Assembly: GCA_947487175.1 (NCBI GenBank)
Contig: CANKVM010000014.1
Coordinates: forward strand, 1 to 41,515
DNA from: Flavobacteriales bacterium
GTDB lineage: Bacteria > Bacteroidota > Bacteroidia > NS11-12g > UBA955
Direction: 5' to 3'
Length of the DNA: 41,515 bases
How positions within the stretch are numbered: position 1 is the first letter of the stretch; every line of letters begins with the position of its first letter. The position numbers and the translations under genes were made by a program. Below, in pieces: positions 10,656 to 19,608 of the stretch. A model generated the notes under the pieces. The model was given only the letters and a program-made list of their open reading frames with translations. It was not told the DNA's origin and did no database searches.

Positions 10656-12671
10656 ATGCATTTTCAACAGCCTGGTTTTTTGTGGGGACTTTTGTTAATT
10701 TTACTTCCAATTATTATTCATTTATTTCAGTTTAGAAAGTTTAAAACAATTTACTTTCCTGGGGTTTTTAGATTGATAGAACAATTGAATGCTTCTAAAA
10801 AACAAAAAACGATCAAACATTGGTGGCTTTTGATTACGCGGTCTTTGGCAATTTTATTTTTAGTTATGGCTTTTTCAATGCCTTCTTGCAATGAACAACA
10901 TCAAGTAACAACACTCGAAAATAAAATAGTGCTGGTGATTGATTGTTCACCAAGTATGCTGCTTCAAAATAATGGCGAAGTGTTGTTAGAAAAAGCCAAA
11001 AATGCAGGACGTAAAATTATTGAAAACGCGAATACAAATACAAAATTCGCAATTATTGCAAATCATTCTCAAATGTCGCAACAGTGGCTAGATTCCAGAG
11101 CGGCATTGAATATGATTAGTGAAATTCAAGCCAATCAAATACCTGAATCACTTGCAGATTGGATGAAAAATATTGATCCCTTAATTGCCAGTAATGACGG
11201 TAGCAATTTGTTTGTTTATCTTATTACCGATGCCAAGCAAGATGTTTTTGAGGGATATAAGAACATCAATTATACCAATGCAATTTGGAAGGTTGTAGAA
11301 ATTGAATCTACAGACCCCATAAATTTCTCAATTGATTCTGCCTATGTTACAAATCCATGGAATACCAATAATAAATCCCAAACAATTACAGCTCAAGTGT
11401 CATGTTCACAAACTGATTTTGTGGGAAGTCTGAATGTTCAGTTAATATCCGCTGATAAAATCATTGGCAATTTCAAAGCTGAATTCAATAAACAAAACAA
11501 ATTAGAAGTGAATTTCTTATTGCCGAATATTTCACTGAATAAATTGCAATTGCGCTTGGAAGACAATTCAATTCAAGCAGACAATACTTTATTGCTTCAT
11601 TTGAATACGAGTGAAGAATTTCCTCTGGTTGTGAGTGGAAATAATTCCTTTGTCAATAAGTTAATAAAAGCCCAATCTATTTTTCAAGTAACACAATTTA
11701 GCGGGTTTGAAAAATTGAATACCACAGTTAAAACCGTTGTTTTTTGCAATGCAGAAAATATCAATGTCAAAACGTTATTCAGCATATCTGAGTTAACGCA
11801 AAAAGGGATCAATGTTGTTTGTGTTCCTCAATCAAAAAATATAAATTCAGATGACTTTTTTGGGCTTAAAGTCAAGTTGAAAAAAGAAAAATATGCTATT
11901 TCTTCAAGTGGTTTAAATAATGATATTTTCAAAAGCGCATTTACTGAGGCCATTGATGAAAAAACACAAATGCCTTTTGTGACGGAATATTTTCAAATTG
12001 AAAAACAGAATGATCCAAATTGGCAAACCATTTTAACATTAGAAAACAACGATCCAATTTTATTGAAAAAAGAGTCGGGCAATGGCACTATTTGGTTATG
12101 GTTGTCAGATTTTGAATCGGGGAGTATTTCCTTTGCCAAATCATCTTTGTTTTTGCCTTTGTTTACCCAATTATTCATGGGGAACTTCCATGAATCCAAA
12201 CCTATATTCGGATATTTGAACTCAAACAATCCAATGCCCATATGTCGTGTGAAGGAATTTAACATTGAAAAAGGTGCAGTTTTAAGATATGAGCAATCTG
12301 AATGGATGGCGAATTTAGAAATGAGTGAAAATGGACTTGCTTTTAACACACAATTCCAATCCAACAAACCGGGTTACTACGCTTTGTGTCCCTCAAAAGA
12401 AAATAAGTTTAAGGAAATCGTTGCGCTGAATGCACTTCGAACAGAAAAAGATTTAAAATCAATTTCTTTAGAAAGAAAAAATGAAATGCAACAGTTGGGT
12501 GTTAAATTTGTAAAAGAACAACAAATGTTGAATAAATTAACAATGATTCAAGCTGATAATTCACTGTGGCGATTATTTTTATGGCTATCCGCTCTATTTT
12601 TTGCTGGGGAAGTTGTATTATTGGTGTTGAAATATAAAAATAAACAAACGAATTCGGTTAAAACTGTATGA
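10656..12671 (+). CDS. BatA-like membrane protein with degenerate von Willebrand A domain
   Basis: A 671-residue protein from the ATG at 10656; a TTG two codons upstream is possible but overlaps the thioesterase remnant. The N terminus is the aerotolerance-regulator/BatA domain: membrane helix at about 8-24, then FQFRKFKTIYFPGVFRLI, then a second helix at about 55-75. A vWA-like domain follows from about residue 90 (IVLVIDCSPSM, a MIDAS-like D-x-S-x-S). The middle is glutamine-amidotransferase-like or unassigned, and a final membrane helix lies near residues 640-660. Such proteins are common in Bacteroidota and are related to the Bat operon, but no MoxR ATPase or other Bat gene is present here. 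Function is unknown. Its TGA overlaps the ATG of the next gene by 4 bases. Confidence 0.8.
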   Translation: MHFQQPGFLWGLLLILLPIIIHLFQFRKFKTIYFPGVFRLIEQLNASKKQKTIKHWWLLITRSLAILFLVMAFSMPSCNEQHQVTTLENKIVLVIDCSPSMLLQNNGEVLLEKAKNAGRKIIENANTNTKFAIIANHSQMSQQWLDSRAALNMISEIQANQIPESLADWMKNIDPLIASNDGSNLFVYLITDAKQDVFEGYKNINYTNAIWKVVEIESTDPINFSIDSAYVTNPWNTNNKSQTITAQVSCSQTDFVGSLNVQLISADKIIGNFKAEFNKQNKLEVNFLLPNISLNKLQLRLEDNSIQADNTLLLHLNTSEEFPLVVSGNNSFVNKLIKAQSIFQVTQFSGFEKLNTTVKTVVFCNAENINVKTLFSISELTQKGINVVCVPQSKNINSDDFFGLKVKLKKEKYAISSSGLNNDIFKSAFTEAIDEKTQMPFVTEYFQIEKQNDPNWQTILTLENNDPILLKKESGNGTIWLWLSDFESGSISFAKSSLFLPLFTQLFMGNFHESKPIFGYLNSNNPMPICRVKEFNIEKGAVLRYEQSEWMANLEMSENGLAFNTQFQSNKPGYYALCPSKENKFKEIVALNALRTEKDLKSISLERKNEMQQLGVKFVKEQQMLNKLTMIQADNSLWRLFLWLSALFFAGEVVLLVLKYKNKQTNSVKTV

Positions 12672-13933
12672 CAAATAATCTCCTAATTAAATCTGCAAAA
12701 GTTATTGATTCCAAAAGCAAATGGAACAATCAAGTGGTTGATATTCTAATTGAAAATGGGAAAATTGCAAATATTGCTTCAGAAATAAAATCTGACAATG
12801 TTAAAGCTTTTGATGCAAGTGGGAATTGTATTTCGCTTGGTTGGTTTGATGCATTTGCAACTTCCCCCGATCCAGGTGCCAATTGGAAAGAAGATATGAT
12901 TTCATTGTCTCATGCTGCTAGAATTGGAGGTTTTACGTCTGTTGCCGCACTGTGTGGTTCAAATCCTTTGCCTGAAAATGCAACCGTGATTTCACAAATA
13001 AAACAAACAGCAAATCATTGTGACGTCCAAATTTATCCGTTAGGACTTTCCAGCGAACATCATCAAGGTAAAGAAATGGCGGAAGTATTTGAAATGTTTC
13101 AAGCCGGAAGCATTGGTCAAACCGATGGCATCGTCTCTAGTGCTTCGGTTTCATTAAGAAGTAAGTTGATGCAATATTGTGCATCGTTGAATATTCCATA
13201 TTTGCATTTCCCTTTCGAATCGAAATTAGTTACAAGTGGGGTTGTGAATGAAGGAATTATCAATGTGAATTTAGGATTAAAAGGGTTGCCGGTTGCAAGC
13301 GAAACCATGGCAATTTTGTCTGATTTGGTCATGGCAGAATGGTTAAATGTTCCGTTAAGAATTATTGGAATTAGCAGTGCTGCTTCAGTAGGAATTATCA
13401 GAAAAGCCAAAGCAGATGGTATAGAAGTATATGCAGTAGTTCCAATTATGAATTTGGCTTATAATGAAAATGCAGTTGGTGAATTTGATGAAAACTTTAA
13501 AGTTTACCCGCCTTTGAGAACAGAAGAAGATCGCTTGGCTTTGATTCAAGGGGTTTTAGACGGTACCATTGATGCAATTATGAGTAACCATTGTCCAGAC
13601 GACATTGAATCAAAAAATGTTGAGTTTGAATATGCATCTTTTGGTGCCGCAACTTTGCCTTCATTTTTCAACATGATGATTGATGCATTTGGGTTGGACT
13701 TCAATAAAGTTGTGAATACATTGGCAAATGGTGCCAATAAAATTTACAATATGCCTGTAAAACAGTTTGAAGTGGGAGAAATTACTGACTTTACTATATT
13801 TTCAACTGAAGCAAATCATACATTAACAAAGCAAAATCAAGGTACTAAGGCCTATAATGTTTTGGGATTAAATAAAACATCAAAAGGAAAAGTGATTGCA
13901 GTAGTTTCTAAAGGATTATTGCACAATAATTAA
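12668..13933 (+). CDS. Dihydroorotase homologue, probably catalytically inactive
   Basis: A 421-residue amidohydrolase of the dihydroorotase (PyrC type I) family. The beginning (residues 1-60) is the small beta domain, DILIENGKIANIA. The metal-binding HxH that should follow the G-[WF]-D motif is absent: the sequence is GWFDAFATSPDPG instead of D-x-H-x-H-x-R-x-PG. The catalytic Asp of the usual TDHAPH motif is Asn here (SNHCPDD). The C-terminal YNMPVKQFEVGEITDFTIF matches the family end. Bacteroidota often carry such a paralogue beside a true PyrC elsewhere; a structural or regulatory role in pyrimidine synthesis is an inference. It is translationally coupled to the BatA-like gene (ATGA overlap), with one base to the next gene. 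Confidence 0.82.
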   Translation: MTNNLLIKSAKVIDSKSKWNNQVVDILIENGKIANIASEIKSDNVKAFDASGNCISLGWFDAFATSPDPGANWKEDMISLSHAARIGGFTSVAALCGSNPLPENATVISQIKQTANHCDVQIYPLGLSSEHHQGKEMAEVFEMFQAGSIGQTDGIVSSASVSLRSKLMQYCASLNIPYLHFPFESKLVTSGVVNEGIINVNLGLKGLPVASETMAILSDLVMAEWLNVPLRIIGISSAASVGIIRKAKADGIEVYAVVPIMNLAYNENAVGEFDENFKVYPPLRTEEDRLALIQGVLDGTIDAIMSNHCPDDIESKNVEFEYASFGAATLPSFFNMMIDAFGLDFNKVVNTLANGANKIYNMPVKQFEVGEITDFTIFSTEANHTLTKQNQGTKAYNVLGLNKTSKGKVIAVVSKGLLHNN

Positions 13934-13934
13934 T

Positions 13935-14501
13935 ATGGAAAAATTACAATTGTTTTTTAATCGTCCCGCAGTGCTTCATGGCTTACTTGCTGGAGTTTTG
14001 CTTTTTGCAGTGAAAATGGTTTTTCTTTTTTCTGGTAATTTTGATTATCGTTATTCTCCAACTTTCCCTATGTTGTCGTTTTTGCCTATTTATGCGGCAA
14101 TTTTGATCAGTGGAAAAGCAGAAAGAGCCATTCAAGGTGAAGTCTATACTTATAAAAGAGCTTTGTTTGCGGCCCTAAAAACGATTTCTATTGCGGTTGT
14201 ATTTTCAATATTGGCCGATAAAATTGCGCTTTCTTCTGGCCCGCAAGTTTTAAACCAAGTCATCGAAATTGAAAGGGCGCAAAAATTAGAAATATTCAAA
14301 GCGCTTCCCAATTTATACAACAATAGCCAGAAAGATTTTATCATGTCGAATATCCATCCAAATAATTGGTTGGAAATCATTGGAAAGATGATAGGTTTGA
14401 TTTTTTCAAACGGATTGTTGGCATTGTTAATTGTAAATTCAACCAAGTTTAGAAAGCCTAAAAATGAATGGTTGAATAGCAACGATGCAGAAAATTCATG
14501 A
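13935..14501 (+). CDS. Integral membrane protein, probable DUF4199 family
   Basis: A 188-residue protein with four predicted membrane segments, at about residues 13-32, 42-60, 75-97 and 146-165, and a short charged tail. The arrangement, with a soluble helical stretch between segments 3 and 4, and the position directly after the dihydroorotase homologue fit the Bacteroidota DUF4199 family, though I assign this from memory of the pattern only. No catalytic motif is visible. The start is one base after the preceding stop, and the end overlaps the next gene by 4 bases (ATGA), so it belongs to the operon. Confidence 0.65.
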   Translation: MEKLQLFFNRPAVLHGLLAGVLLFAVKMVFLFSGNFDYRYSPTFPMLSFLPIYAAILISGKAERAIQGEVYTYKRALFAALKTISIAVVFSILADKIALSSGPQVLNQVIEIERAQKLEIFKALPNLYNNSQKDFIMSNIHPNNWLEIIGKMIGLIFSNGLLALLIVNSTKFRKPKNEWLNSNDAENS

Positions 14502-15298
14502 TACGCGAAATTTCTAGTTTTCAAAATGATTGGGTAAAACACATTAAAGTTTTACAAGAGAAAAATCGCGCCCGGAAAAAGGAAGGTGTTTTTCTTGTTG
14601 AGGGACTTATTGAAATCAAATTGTGTATTGAAGCTGGCTATACCATTAGAGAGCTTGCCTTTTGTAAGGATTTGATTTCTGAAGGACATTTGTCTGAGAG
14701 AATTGGAGTTGAATTAGATACAATTGCGAACATATATTTACTTTCCTCTGCCGTTTTTGAATCTTTGGCATATAGGGGTGGGGTAGAGAATGCCATCGCT
14801 ATAGTTTCATATCCAGATAATAGACCTACACTGAATGATTTGAAATCGGACGGTTTGTACTTGGTTGCTGAAGCGGTTGAAAAACCTGGCAATTTGGGTG
14901 CGATTTTAAGAACAGCCGATGCATCCAAAATGGATGCAATTATAGTTTGTGATGAATTGTTGGATGTATTTCATCCTAATGTAATTAGAAATAGTTTGGG
15001 TTGTGTTTTTACCGTTCCGGTAATTGTTTGTAGTTCAAATGATGCCATTGATATGCTTAAGGAGAAAAATATTCAAGTTTTTTCTACTTTTATGGATGAG
15101 TCTATTTCATTATTCGATGCCAACTTAACTGGCGGAGTTGCGCTTGTTGTAGGCGCTGAACATCAAGGTTTGTCAGATTCTTGGAGAAATGTTGGACAAA
15201 ATATCAATATCCCAATGCTTGGTTTTGTTGATAGTTTGAACGTTTCGGTGGCATCTGCAGTTTTAATGTACGAAGCAAGACGTCAACGCATTAAATAA
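14498..15298 (+). CDS. TrmH/SpoU-family RNA 2'-O-methyltransferase
   Basis: A SAM-dependent ribose methyltransferase acting on rRNA or tRNA, 266 residues. The N-terminal substrate-binding domain (about 1-100) starts QNDWVKHIKVLQEKNRARKKEGVFLVEG, typical of RlmB/TsnR-like enzymes. The SPOUT domain (about 115-266) has motif 1 EKPGNLGAILRTADAS with the catalytic Arg and Asn, motif 2 VGAEHQGLSDSW and motif 3 DSLNVSVASAVLMYEARRQR, which forms the trefoil-knot SAM pocket. The RNA target cannot be told. It is the last gene of the dNK operon. Confidence 0.92.
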   Translation: MIREISSFQNDWVKHIKVLQEKNRARKKEGVFLVEGLIEIKLCIEAGYTIRELAFCKDLISEGHLSERIGVELDTIANIYLLSSAVFESLAYRGGVENAIAIVSYPDNRPTLNDLKSDGLYLVAEAVEKPGNLGAILRTADASKMDAIIVCDELLDVFHPNVIRNSLGCVFTVPVIVCSSNDAIDMLKEKNIQVFSTFMDESISLFDANLTGGVALVVGAEHQGLSDSWRNVGQNINIPMLGFVDSLNVSVASAVLMYEARRQRIK

Positions 15299-15316
15299 AT
15301 TTCGTATTATTGTATT

Positions 15317-16645
15317 GTGCAAAAAATAGCAATTCTTGGCGCGGGCAGAAGTGCAGGTTATTTAATTGACCATTTGGCCCTTGTTTCAAAAGCGAAAAGC
15401 TGGGAATTGAAAGTGTATGACCAGAATTTTGAGGGATATTTTTCGTCATTTGGAGAAAATCCCAATTGTATTTTTGAGCAGTCTAATTTGTCTGATCTCA
15501 AAGTATTAGAATTCATTGTTCAATATTCTGATCTTGTAATTAGTGTTTTGCCTCCCACAATGCATTTTGGCGTCGCTCGCTTTTGCGTTTTGCACGGAAC
15601 CCATTTGGTAACTGCTTCCTACATCTCTCCAGAAATGAAGGCATTGCATGATGTGGCAGTTGAAAATGATGTTGTTCTCTTGAATGAGCTAGGTCTTGAT
15701 CCTGGAATTGATCATTTATCTGCAGCCAAAGCGATTTTTGAAATACAAGAACAAGGTGGAGAGATTTTTGGATTTGAAAGTTATTGCGGTGGATTAATTA
15801 CTGAAAACGATTGCATGGGCAATCCTTGGAAGTATAAATTTACATGGAATCCGAGAAATGTAGTTTTGGCTGGGCAAGGCGGGAAAAGCAAATGGCTTGC
15901 CAATGGTGAATTGCATCAAATTGCACCTGCTGAAGTTTTTAAACACATTCAAAGATTTGATTTCCCTGAACTTGGCCAAATTGAAGCTTATCCCAATAGA
16001 GATAGTTTAAGCTACATAGATCAATATCGTTTAAACGGTGTTAAAACGATGCTAAGAGGCACTTTGCGCAGGGTAGGTTATTGTGATGCTTGGCAAATTT
16101 TAATTGATGCCGGTTTTACCGATGATGAAAAAGGACAAGATTTGGTTTTTGCCAACAGAAGAGTTTGGTTTGAATTTATTACAAAGTGTAAAACAGTTGA
16201 AGATTGGTTTATTCAATTGAACTTAACCAACAGTCAAATATTGGAGAAATTAAATTTCTTAGAATTAGATTTAGAAAATACAGATTCAATTGAAAAATTA
16301 AGCCATGCGGCTCATTTACAAAACATCCTTCAAGAAAAATGGAAGCTGAATGATTCTGATAAAGATGAAGTATTGATGGTGCATAAAATTGATTATACAT
16401 TAAACAATAATCAATTCAAATATGCTGCAACTTTGCGCATTATTGGCGAAGGTGGTGCACATACTGCCATGGCCAAAACAGTAGGGCTGCCGTTGGCATT
16501 AGGTGCAATAGCAATATTGGATGGGAGTATTAAAGAACGAGGTTGTTTAATGCCATTTAATGTTTTTTGGGGAAAACAGATATTACTTCAATTGGAAGAA
16601 CTTGGAATACAATTTATTGAGACTACACAACAAATTAATAATTAA
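15317..16645 (+). CDS. Saccharopine dehydrogenase-like oxidoreductase
   Basis: A 442-residue NAD(P)-dependent enzyme. The N-terminal Rossmann fold starts at once with AILGAGRSAGYLIDHL (residues 4-19), and the substrate domain carries LLNELGLDPGIDHLSAAKAI near residue 125, a hallmark of saccharopine reductases (glutamate-forming type). The C terminus (GEGGAHTAMAKTVGLPLALGA) returns to the first domain. It is likely to act in lysine/2-aminoadipate metabolism, but close relatives act on other amino-acid adducts and no lysine-pathway neighbour is present. The start is GTG, 4 bases after TATTATTG (one mismatch from TAnnTTTG), and the gap to the TrmH gene is 18 bases. Confidence 0.82.
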   Translation: MQKIAILGAGRSAGYLIDHLALVSKAKSWELKVYDQNFEGYFSSFGENPNCIFEQSNLSDLKVLEFIVQYSDLVISVLPPTMHFGVARFCVLHGTHLVTASYISPEMKALHDVAVENDVVLLNELGLDPGIDHLSAAKAIFEIQEQGGEIFGFESYCGGLITENDCMGNPWKYKFTWNPRNVVLAGQGGKSKWLANGELHQIAPAEVFKHIQRFDFPELGQIEAYPNRDSLSYIDQYRLNGVKTMLRGTLRRVGYCDAWQILIDAGFTDDEKGQDLVFANRRVWFEFITKCKTVEDWFIQLNLTNSQILEKLNFLELDLENTDSIEKLSHAAHLQNILQEKWKLNDSDKDEVLMVHKIDYTLNNNQFKYAATLRIIGEGGAHTAMAKTVGLPLALGAIAILDGSIKERGCLMPFNVFWGKQILLQLEELGIQFIETTQQINN

Positions 16646-16692
16646 TTATTTGTAGTTTTATCCACAAAGTGTATTTTCAGAATTGATTTTTG

Positions 16693-16700
16693 TATTTTTG
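16693..16700 (+). promoter_or_regulatory. TAnnTTTG promoter core upstream of the WD40 gene
   Basis: TATTTTTG fully matches the -7 consensus, 16 bases before the ATG at 16717. The flanking sequence is very T-rich, so chance is possible. Confidence 0.4.
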
Positions 16701-16716
16701 ATAAAACTTTATTCCC

Positions 16717-17892
16717 ATGATAAAACAATTATTCTTATTTTTTATCGCGTTCTGCTGCAGCATTTTAAATGTGATTGCACAACAAGACACAATAGTTAAT
16801 TTTGAGCAGAATCTACCCGGACACACCAATGCGGTAGAAACTGTAGCGTATTCTAAAGATGGTAAATTTGTAATTTCGGGGAGTTGGGATAATACGGCAA
16901 GATTATACACTGTTGATACTAGCGGTGGTATCACATTTTTGAAATCATTTACAGGTCATTTTGCGGCAGTTACAGCGGTGGCAATTAATTTCCAAAGTAC
17001 AATGGTTGCAACTGGCTCTAAAGACTTTACTGTGAGGGTTTACGATATAGCAACGGGTAAACTTCTATTCGTTTCACGTGATCACAAAGAGGCCATTTCG
17101 AATTTGTTATTCGATCCTGCAGGTTTGATGCTTTTCAGTAGCTCTCATGATGGTTCAATTCGTTTGTACGATGTTGCTAATTTTGAGAATAATAAAGTTG
17201 AAAAAGTCTTGCAATTTGGAACCAAAATCAATGATTGTATTCTGTCTACAGCAAAAGGCGCCTTCTTGGTTGCCTCTACAAAGCCGGTAATTGAACAAAT
17301 AACTTTAAAGAAAAATGTAACGAAATCTTTTGCAGGTCATACGGGGCCAGTAAATTGCTTAGATATGTCCCCCAATAAAAAAATGTTGGCCAGTGGCTCT
17401 GATGATAAATCAATCATTATTTGGGATATGACAACTGCAACTGTTTTGAAGAAATTAACTGGACATGCATGGAAAGTAACGTCAGTTCAATTTTCTCCAG
17501 ATGGCAAATATTTGTTAAGTACTTGTAATACGGGGGAAGTTAAACTTTGGAATTTGGAAACAGGCAAATGCATGACAAATATTCAACCTAAGGGCACCAA
17601 TGCCCGTCAAGGATGTTTCAATGCCAACGAAACAAGAATTGCTGTTGCCAGTTTGCAAAACGGTGGATCTTACGGTGTTTCTATTTATAAAACGCCAATA
17701 CGTTATATTCCATTTGTTAAAAAACAAATGATTAAAGGTAAAAATGGGAAGATGGTACCAGCTCCGTCTTCAGGGCAACCTTTGGAAGATTGGGCATGGT
17801 CTGATGATGCAGACGGAGTGAAATCTGAGAATGTAATTGATGCTCCCAAAAATGCTGACAAACCTAAAATACTTCCTAAAAAGAAAAATTAA
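16717..17892 (+). CDS. Secreted WD40-repeat protein
   Basis: A 391-residue protein with a signal peptide (KQLFLFFIAFCCSILNVIAQ, cut near residue 22). Five to seven WD40 blades fill about residues 28-330. Clear ones read LPGHTNAV...SWDNTARLY, FTGHFAAV...SKDFTVRVYD, HDGSIRLYD, FAGHTGPV...SDDKSIIIWD and LTGHAWKV...TGEVKLWN. The last 60 residues are Lys/Pro-rich and probably disordered. It should form a periplasmic or surface beta-propeller used for protein contacts; no enzyme motif or sorting domain is seen. Its stop codon overlaps the first base of the next ATG, so the Rid gene is co-translated. Confidence 0.87.
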   Translation: MIKQLFLFFIAFCCSILNVIAQQDTIVNFEQNLPGHTNAVETVAYSKDGKFVISGSWDNTARLYTVDTSGGITFLKSFTGHFAAVTAVAINFQSTMVATGSKDFTVRVYDIATGKLLFVSRDHKEAISNLLFDPAGLMLFSSSHDGSIRLYDVANFENNKVEKVLQFGTKINDCILSTAKGAFLVASTKPVIEQITLKKNVTKSFAGHTGPVNCLDMSPNKKMLASGSDDKSIIIWDMTTATVLKKLTGHAWKVTSVQFSPDGKYLLSTCNTGEVKLWNLETGKCMTNIQPKGTNARQGCFNANETRIAVASLQNGGSYGVSIYKTPIRYIPFVKKQMIKGKNGKMVPAPSSGQPLEDWAWSDDADGVKSENVIDAPKNADKPKILPKKKN

Positions 17893-18305
17893 TGAGTGAA
17901 TTATTCAATAGTAGCAAAGCTCCTGAACCAGTAGGATTGTATCCGCATGCGCGTAAGGTTGGTAATTTGTTGTTTTTAAGTGGGGTTGGTCCTAGAGAAA
18001 AGGGAACAAAGGTGATTCCTGGTGTGGAATTAGACGAAAACAGGAATATTGTGAGTTATGATATTGAAATTCAATGCCGTTCAGTCTTTCAAAATGTTCG
18101 TTGGATTCTTGAAGATGCAGGAAGCAGCTGGAATAACATTGTAGATGTTACCGTTTTTCTTACAAACATGAAAGACGATTTTCCCATTTACAACAAACTT
18201 TGGGCTGAATACTTTGGTGAAAATCCACCATGCAGAACAACGCTAGAAATTAATTGCTTGCCTACACCTATTGCCATTGAGTTAAAAGTGATAGCAACGA
18301 TATAA
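17892..18305 (+). CDS. RidA/YjgF family protein (possible enamine/imine deaminase)
   Basis: A 137-residue single-domain Rid protein. These trimers hydrolyse reactive enamines and imines to ketones; some members are 2-aminomuconate deaminases. The family features are present: GLYPHARKVGNLLFLSG, then QCRSVFQNVRWILEDAGSSWNNIVDVTVFLTNM, and the catalytic-site arginine in PPCRTTLEINCLP (R about 117). The conserved acidic residue near the C terminus is in IAIELKVIATI. The ATG shares one base with the WD40 stop. No kynurenine-pathway genes are nearby to support the aminomuconate assignment. Confidence 0.88.
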   Translation: MSELFNSSKAPEPVGLYPHARKVGNLLFLSGVGPREKGTKVIPGVELDENRNIVSYDIEIQCRSVFQNVRWILEDAGSSWNNIVDVTVFLTNMKDDFPIYNKLWAEYFGENPPCRTTLEINCLPTPIAIELKVIATI

Positions 18306-18325
18306 AACGTATTTGATATAAAAAC

Positions 18326-18359
18326 AAAAAAACCTTGACGTAATCTTCAAGGTTTTTTT
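18326..18359. terminator. Bidirectional terminator between Rid and XerC/D genes
   Basis: The inverted repeat AAAAAAACCTTGA / TCAAGGTTTTTTT encloses an 8-base loop between two convergent genes. It ends in T-runs on both strands, so it can stop transcripts coming from either side. Confidence 0.9.
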
Positions 18360-18369
18360 GTTTTATTTG

Positions 18370-19242
18370 TTATTTCCTTGGATGAAGTTGATGAATTTTT
18401 TTCAACTTCTCAAATGAGTTTTTTGTATATACCTGAGTTGCCGATAAATTGGCATGCCCCAATATGTCTTTAATTGCCATGAGGTTTGCTCCATTGTTTA
18501 ACATGTGTGTTGCAAATGAATGTCGCAATACATGAGGGCTAGTTTTTGATGCATGTGAAAACAGTTTTAAATACTTATTTACAAGTCGGTAAACAAAAAC
18601 AGGATATAGCGGTTCTCCTGATTCTAAGGTGAATAAATAACCCCTTTCAATTGTAGAAACGTATATTTTCAGCAAATCTATTCCTTCATCGTGGAGTGGA
18701 ATCAATCTTACTTTGTTCCTTTTGCCCAAAACCCTTAACGTGTTCCTCGATAAATCAACATCGCTGGTTTTTAATCCCACAAGTTCCGATAAGCGCATTC
18801 CTGAAGTATAAAAAAGCAGCAATAGTAATCTGTCTCTTTCACCATGTTCAACTTCATTCCACGGAAACCTTTCAAACATATTTTTTAAATCTTCTGCGGG
18901 AATATCTTTAACTAGGTGTTTTGGTGTTTTGGGTACAGATATTTTGATTAATGGATCATGGTCTATTATACCATCTTTTCTTAGGTGTTTCACTAAGGCT
19001 CTCAGACTTGATATTTTTCTATGAATACTTCTTGGTGCAATTTTGTGCTGCATCATGTCCGACATCCAAGCTCTTACATGTGTAGCTTTGAGTTGATTGA
19101 CACTTGGATTGCCGAGTGAGTTTAAAAATGCCAGAAACTGCTCTAAATCGCCTCTGTAAGCAACGGTGGTATGGATGCTCATCCTTTTATTCTTCTCAAT
19201 GTAAAAGATAAAGTCATCTATATGTTGTTGCCACATGGTCAT
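18370..19242 (-). CDS. Tyrosine recombinase XerC/XerD
   Basis: A 290-residue site-specific recombinase that resolves chromosome dimers at dif. The N-terminal SAM-like core-binding domain spans about residues 5-90 and the catalytic domain about 105-285. The catalytic set is complete: Arg in TSGMRLSEL, His and Arg in HVLRHSFATHML, His in LGHANLS and the nucleophile Y272 in QVYTKNS. The start at 19242 is supported by TATCTTCG ending 4 bases upstream; a second ATG two codons later is also possible. It sits just downstream of rpsU, an arrangement often seen in Bacteroidota. XerC and XerD cannot be separated from sequence alone. Confidence 0.92.
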   Translation of the reverse strand: MTMWQQHIDDFIFYIEKNKRMSIHTTVAYRGDLEQFLAFLNSLGNPSVNQLKATHVRAWMSDMMQHKIAPRSIHRKISSLRALVKHLRKDGIIDHDPLIKISVPKTPKHLVKDIPAEDLKNMFERFPWNEVEHGERDRLLLLLFYTSGMRLSELVGLKTSDVDLSRNTLRVLGKRNKVRLIPLHDEGIDLLKIYVSTIERGYLFTLESGEPLYPVFVYRLVNKYLKLFSHASKTSPHVLRHSFATHMLNNGANLMAIKDILGHANLSATQVYTKNSFEKLKKIHQLHPRK

Positions 19243-19293
19243 AGTACGAAGATAATGGAATTAAGGTACAGAAGTTTTGTGTAATTTAGATAA

Positions 19294-19320
19294 ACAAAAA
19301 AAGCCGCAAAAAGCGGCTTT
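19294..19320 (-). terminator. Terminator after rpsU
   Basis: Read on the minus strand: AAGCCGC, a T-rich 5-base loop, GCGGCTT, then a T run. It lies 22 bases after the rpsU stop and upstream of the xerC/D start, so the recombinase is probably transcribed separately or by read-through. Confidence 0.88.
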
Positions 19321-19342
19321 GAATATATTTTGAGCGGAAGGA

Positions 19343-19540
19343 TTATCCTTCTACTTCTTGAGTTTGCATCTTAAGTTTGTAAGCCGCACGAATTTTTTGC
19401 ATACGCTTGGTGATGCAAGGTTTTTCGAAGGCTTGACGAGAACGTAATTCTTTAACTACGCCAGTTTTTTCAAATTTCTTTTTGAATTTCTTAAGTGCTT
19501 TTTCTAGAGAATCGCTTTCTTTTACGTTTATTACAAGCAT
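19343..19540 (-). CDS. rpsU: 30S ribosomal protein S21
   Basis: A 65-residue basic protein of the small ribosomal subunit. The beginning (MLVINVKESDSLEKALKKFKKK) and the RQAFEKPCITKRMQKIRAAYK region are those of bS21. It carries its own strong promoter (19572-19603) and terminator. Like other Bacteroidota genes it has no purine-rich Shine-Dalgarno of note before the ATG; the roughly 25-base leader is A-rich. In this phylum S21 lies close to the 16S anti-Shine-Dalgarno end, which may relate to this. Confidence 0.95.
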   Translation of the reverse strand: MLVINVKESDSLEKALKKFKKKFEKTGVVKELRSRQAFEKPCITKRMQKIRAAYKLKMQTQEVEG

Positions 19541-19571
19541 GGTATTGTGTTTTTCTTTGTTATTAGGGTTG

Positions 19572-19603
19572 CAAATATAATAAAAAACTCTTTTTTAAAC
19601 AAA
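19572..19603 (-). promoter_or_regulatory. rpsU promoter (TTTG-N20-TATATTTG)
   Basis: On the minus strand a TTTG box (19600-19603) is followed after exactly 20 bases by TATATTTG (19572-19579), a perfect Bacteroidota -33/-7 pair. The ATG of rpsU is 31 bases downstream of the core. Confidence 0.85.
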
Positions 19604-19608
19604 TGTTA

